Assembly (NCBI GenBank): GCA_041678645.1
Contig: JBAYNT010000009.1
Coordinates: 1-16,241 of the forward strand
DNA length: 16,241 nt
Origin: WOZL01 sp041678645
GTDB lineage: Bacteria > Patescibacteriota > Dojkabacteria > SC72
Reading direction: 5' to 3'
A model generated the notes under the pieces. It did no database searches, was not told where the DNA came from, and was given only the letters and a program-made list of their open reading frames with translations. A program made the translations under genes and the position numbers. How positions within the stretch are numbered: the first letter of the stretch is position 1; every line of letters begins with the position of its first letter. This document shows, piece after piece, positions 13,194-16,241 of this stretch.

Positions 13194-14021
13194 TTAATTC
13201 TTACTTCTTAAATACATCTCTAATATCATACCGCTACTATGTTGCTCTAATGCATTACTCTTTCCTATGTATCTGTAATGCCAGCTCTCGTAGCTATAAC
13301 CAGTAGTACTCTCATATCCCTGAGGATACCCTATTACGAAACCATACTTGTAAGCATTATTTTTCAACCAACTAGCAGCTTTTGTATTACTAAATTGACC
13401 ACCCAACCCATCCCCTATTTCACTACTACTAAAGTCTAATGTTGTGCCCAACTGATGTTGACTATGTCCTGCTCTAGCAGAGATTCTATCTGCACAATCT
13501 ATACAACCACCATTGTATTTTACCCAGTAGTTATATGTGCTTAACTGTGTGCTGTACGATCTATATGCACTAACGATACTTAAATCTATCCCTTGGTCTC
13601 TAGCTGTATCAACCAAATTTTTTAAATCATTTAAAACGATTGATCTAAGGTAGTAATTAGAACCTCTTCTGATTACATTCTCCCCTACTATAGATAAATC
13701 ACCTGGTGCGTATGTACTAGGTAATCTATACTCTTTATTAACTAATACCAATAGGTCATTACCAGATCGAGTACTTTCTTTAATGTCATTTGGATATGAC
13801 CACCAGTTACCTGTTGTGGGTACAGTGGCTTTAGGAGCACTTAGAACAACCTCCTTTGGTGTTAGATCTTCAATATGACTCTCTTTGATATCAAGAGGCT
13901 CTGTAGTAACAACTATCTCTTTGTCAGTGTCAAAATTTTCGTCTTGAGGTAGATCTACTATATTGAAAAGAGAAAATGTAGATGTAATAAAGGAAAGTAG
14001 TAGACTCAAAAATTTTAGCAT
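13194..14021 (-). CDS. D-alanyl-D-alanine carboxypeptidase, VanY/peptidase M15 family
   Basis: This 275-residue exported protein has a hydrophobic N-terminal segment (MLKFLSLLLSFITSTFSLF) as signal peptide or anchor. A Thr/Val/Pro-rich linker (to about 90) leads to an M15B domain. Family motifs are VSAYRSYSTQ (substrate region), the zinc-binding GHSQHQLGTTLDFS (the S-x-H-x-x-G-x-x-x-D motif, giving the His and Asp ligands) and ESWHYRYIG (catalytic Glu and third zinc ligand His). It would trim the terminal D-Ala of peptidoglycan stem peptides outside the membrane. It is transcribed with the sortase 27 bp downstream, linking wall trimming with protein anchoring. A leaderless promoter abuts the ATG. 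The symbol is left blank because the subfamily is uncertain. Confidence 0.93.
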   Translation of the reverse strand: MLKFLSLLLSFITSTFSLFNIVDLPQDENFDTDKEIVVTTEPLDIKESHIEDLTPKEVVLSAPKATVPTTGNWWSYPNDIKESTRSGNDLLVLVNKEYRLPSTYAPGDLSIVGENVIRRGSNYYLRSIVLNDLKNLVDTARDQGIDLSIVSAYRSYSTQLSTYNYWVKYNGGCIDCADRISARAGHSQHQLGTTLDFSSSEIGDGLGGQFSNTKAASWLKNNAYKYGFVIGYPQGYESTTGYSYESWHYRYIGKSNALEQHSSGMILEMYLRSKN

Positions 14022-14026
14022 ATCTG

Positions 14027-14035
14027 ATTATACCA
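14027..14035 (-). promoter_or_regulatory. Extended -10 promoter 5 nt before the VanY-type gene
   Basis: The minus strand reads TGG-TATAAT, a perfect extended -10, then CAGAT and the ATG at 14021. Transcription would start at or beside the A of the ATG, leaving no room for a ribosome-binding site. The -35 region is poor, as expected for an extended -10 promoter. Confidence 0.7.
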
Positions 14036-14187
14036 ATTTTTTAGCAATGTTGATGTGTATAACTATGTTCATGAATAATGGGTATAGATAGTGAGAAAAA
14101 TATAGCTTGCAGTTACTAACTATTAGGTCAAGAAATATATTTTTACATAGCATACAATAAAATATATAAATTGTAAGAGTAATAAAG

Positions 14188-14400
14188 ATGATATTAAATA
14201 AAGATGAAATGAAAACATTGCAAAGACAAATAGATAGTCTATCTATCAAGATAGAGAGTATAGAGAATAAAGTTGTTAAGATTGATGAGAGTAAAGATTT
14301 CGATTATCAGAAAGTCCTCTCTGCTATAAAATACCTATATCGATACTACGATGATATGAACAAAGATAAGATTGTAGATATTACATTAACGCAACAGTAG
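14188..14400 (+). CDS. Small coiled-coil protein, unknown function
   Basis: The 70-residue product is charged and helical: LQRQIDSLSIKIESIENKVVKI has heptad spacing of Leu and Ile typical of a coiled coil. DYQKVLSAIKYLYRYYDDM follows with several Tyr. There is no signal or membrane segment. It lies on the plus strand between the divergent VanY-type gene and the convergent gyrA, and its last 20 bp overlap the gyrA 3' end. A second in-frame ATG at 14206 is possible. A frame of similar length on the opposite strand (14028-14249) is less protein-like, with a Cys/Ile/Phe-rich product, and was not called. Confidence 0.55.
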   Translation: MILNKDEMKTLQRQIDSLSIKIESIENKVVKIDESKDFDYQKVLSAIKYLYRYYDDMNKDKIVDITLTQQ

Positions 14401-16240
14401 CAACCTTATCCCCCTTATCAATATTCATTATCTTCACACCACTTGTCTGTCTTCCTTGTGTTGGAACTGCTTCTAAGCTTGATCTAATAACTTTAGAGTT
14501 CTCAGAAATAATTACAACTTCCGTTTCATCAGGATTATCAAGAATTCTTGCGGCGGCGACATTACCTGTTTTCTTTGTTACATTAAAAGTAAATATTCCA
14601 CTTCCAGCTCTCTTCTGTACGCCATATTCGGACAATTCGGTCATCTTTGCGTAGCCGTATTCGGACACGACGAACAGCCTGAATGTTTCATCTCTTACTA
14701 TGTCCATAGTGACGATACGATCTGTTTCACTCTTAAATTTCATCGCTGTAACGCCTTTGGCACTTCTACCCATATGTCTTACATCAGACTCATGAAATCT
14801 AATAGACTTACCCTCGGATGTTATTAAAATAATGTCATCCACTCCTGTTGTGGGTTTAACCCATGTGAGCTCATCGTCATGCTCTAAAGTAAGAGCGATT
14901 AAGCCATTAGATCGAATATTTGAGAATTCTCCGATCTCTGTCTTTTTGATAATCCCATTCTTTGTTGCCATTGTTAAATATTTGTTATTCTCTGCACTTT
15001 CTGCCCCTTTACCCTCTCTTACTCCCCCCTTAGGATCTCTAGTAACAAAGGAGTTAATAGCCTCATCTTGCTCAAGTTGAATGAGATTAACAAGAGGTAA
15101 ACCTTTTGCGGTTCTACTATATTCTGGTATCTCGAAAACTCTCAGGTTGTATACTTTACCCTTGTTTGAGAACAGAAGAAGCTCATCTAGAGTGTTGCAA
15201 AGTATTGCATGTACTACGAAATCTCCCTCTTTATTACTCCCTCCACTTACACCCTTTCCTCCACGCCTTTGAGCTCTGTAAGAATCAGGGCTTACACGTT
15301 TAACATATCCCGAATTTGTAATTGTAACCAATGTTTCTTCTGAGGCCACCATATCTTCTTCGTTAATCTCCCCTACTTTACCTTTTACTACCTTCGTCTT
15401 TCTCTCATCACCATATGTTTCTTTAATCATTTGCAAATCGTTACCGATAACTTCTAAGATCTTGTCTTCATTGCTAAGTATTGTATTATATTCTTCTATC
15501 TTACTTTTTATATCTTTAAACTCATTTTGCAATTTCACTCTTTCAAGTGCTGCTAGCCTTCTAAGTTGCATATCTAAGATAGCTTGTGCTTGGACTTCTG
15601 TGAACCCGAATTTGTCGATAAGGTTGGTCTTCGCACTATCCTGAGTCTTTGATTTACGAATAGTAGAGATAATCTCATCAAGAATATCTAAAGCTTTAAG
15701 TAGGCCTTCTAATATATGGCCCCTGTATCTGGCTTCTGCCAAATCATATTCGTACCTTCTTATTGTGACTGTAATTCTAAATGAGAGGAATAGCTCTAGC
15801 ATTCTCTTTAGAGACAATGTCTTAGGCTCGCTATTTACAAGAGAGATCATGTTGGCATTAAAAGCCTTCTGCATCTCAGTATATTTATAGAGCTTGTTTA
15901 GAACTGCCTTAGGTTGTGCGTCTTTTTTGAGGATGACTACAACTCTAATTCCATCTTTATTAGACTCATCTCTTAGGTCAGCAATTCCTTCTATTCTTTT
16001 ATCCTTAACCAAATCAGCAATTTTCTCTATCAAATATGCTTTATTAACTTGGTAAGGGATTTCTGTGACAACAATTTGGAATCTATTATTCTTTCCCTCT
16101 ACAATACTTGCTTTAGCTCTTTGTAGAATTCTTCCTCTACCAGTTGCGTAAGCATTAAGTATCTCCTTTTGGTCATATATTGTTGAACCTGTTGGAAAAT
16201 CTGGACCAGGAACAATCTCACTCAACTCAGATGGAGTAAT
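14381..16240 (-). CDS. gyrA: DNA gyrase subunit A, C-terminal part (N terminus outside window)
   Basis: GyrA with GyrB introduces negative supercoils. The frame is open to the window edge and ends with TAA at 14381-14383. The TTG at 16223-16225 is an internal Leu. Visible are IVPGPDFPTG and AYATGRGRILQRAKA, the tower-domain TEIPYQVNKAYLIEKIADLV and GIADLRDESNKDG, then the long coiled coil with LDMQLRRLAALERVKL. The GyrA box QRRGGKG opens the beta-pinwheel domain of repeated blades and distinguishes gyrase from topoisomerase IV ParC. The catalytic Tyr and quinolone region lie outside. There is no long acidic tail; the protein ends soon after the last blade (NIDKGDKVATVALM). It is convergent with the small plus-strand ORF. 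Confidence 0.97.
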   Translation of the reverse strand: MTPSELSEIVPGPDFPTGSTIYDQKEILNAYATGRGRILQRAKASIVEGKNNRFQIVVTEIPYQVNKAYLIEKIADLVKDKRIEGIADLRDESNKDGIRVVVILKKDAQPKAVLNKLYKYTEMQKAFNANMISLVNSEPKTLSLKRMLELFLSFRITVTIRRYEYDLAEARYRGHILEGLLKALDILDEIISTIRKSKTQDSAKTNLIDKFGFTEVQAQAILDMQLRRLAALERVKLQNEFKDIKSKIEEYNTILSNEDKILEVIGNDLQMIKETYGDERKTKVVKGKVGEINEEDMVASEETLVTITNSGYVKRVSPDSYRAQRRGGKGVSGGSNKEGDFVVHAILCNTLDELLLFSNKGKVYNLRVFEIPEYSRTAKGLPLVNLIQLEQDEAINSFVTRDPKGGVREGKGAESAENNKYLTMATKNGIIKKTEIGEFSNIRSNGLIALTLEHDDELTWVKPTTGVDDIILITSEGKSIRFHESDVRHMGRSAKGVTAMKFKSETDRIVTMDIVRDETFRLFVVSEYGYAKMTELSEYGVQKRAGSGIFTFNVTKKTGNVAAARILDNPDETEVVIISENSKVIRSSLEAVPTQGRQTSGVKIMNIDKGDKVATVALM

Positions 16241-16241
16241 G

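Noticed and set aside
14028..14249. Minus-strand 73-residue frame
   Set aside because: Its Cys/Ile/Phe-rich product looks like translated AT-rich antisense, and it covers the promoter of the VanY-type gene; the plus-strand coiled-coil frame is the better candidate.
1..16241. UGA recoding as in Gracilibacteria or Absconditabacteria
   Set aside because: Long frames are intact without UGA and ruvC ends naturally with TGA at the expected length.
1..16241. CRISPR arrays, insertion sequences, transposase genes or rRNA
   Set aside because: No regularly spaced repeats, no transposase-like protein and no rRNA segment were seen.

Overview
The window is an AT-rich stretch of bacterial chromosome. It carries housekeeping genes (the ruvC-ruvA-ruvB resolvasome and gyrA) at its two ends and a cell-envelope and surface-glycan region between them. 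All long reading frames are intact under the standard code, so UGA is not reassigned. Most genes lack a strong Shine-Dalgarno sequence, several appear to be leaderless, and the non-housekeeping proteins are hard to assign. With the sortase, VanY-type peptidase and large membrane glycosyltransferase-like protein, this suggests a Candidate Phyla Radiation (Patescibacteria) genome of the Dojkabacteria/Microgenomates kind. That placement is inference; the window has no rRNA to settle it.

Layout: 3-2838 (+) is an operon of ruvC (3' part only), ruvA, ruvB and a polytopic membrane protein overlapping the end of ruvB. 2839-3390 has no convincing gene but contains paired segments. 3391-5671 (-) is a two-gene unit of unknown function: a 614-residue low-complexity protein with two hydrophobic segments and a small acidic helical protein. 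5817-10128 (+) holds a 1165-residue multi-pass protein resembling GT-C glycosyltransferases, overlapping a family 2 glycosyltransferase. 10131-11261 (-) is a self-contained unit: a strong promoter, a ~350-nt structured leader, a 184-residue membrane-anchored orphan gene with a perfect Shine-Dalgarno, a structured 3' region, a hammerhead ribozyme and an intrinsic terminator. 11277-12323 (-) has a second family 2 glycosyltransferase and a 77-residue surface protein with a sortase-signal-like tail. 12525-14021 (-) has a sortase and a VanY-family peptidase. 14188-14400 (+) is a small coiled-coil ORF, and 14381 to the window end (-) is the C-terminal part of gyrA.

The main discovery is the hammerhead ribozyme at 10163-10216 on the minus strand. 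It has the invariant CUGAUGA core, a 4-bp stem II, GAAA, a 6-bp stem I hairpin, a stem III and a CUC cleavage triplet. It lies between the stop codon of the 184-residue gene and the terminator, so cleavage would detach that mRNA from its terminator hairpin. The upstream strand of stem III can pair instead with a 9-nt sequence 80 nt upstream. The adjoining 13 nt are perfectly complementary to the 5' leader of the same transcript, which suggests a conformational switch, or alternatively the inverted ends of a mobile cassette. The enclosed gene looks richer in G+C than its neighbours.

How the genes fit together: the glycosyltransferases, the GT-C-like protein, the sortase with its small candidate substrate, and the VanY peptidase all point to building or anchoring the cell surface. 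Three of the long envelope genes start 5-6 nt after an extended -10 element, which implies leaderless mRNAs.
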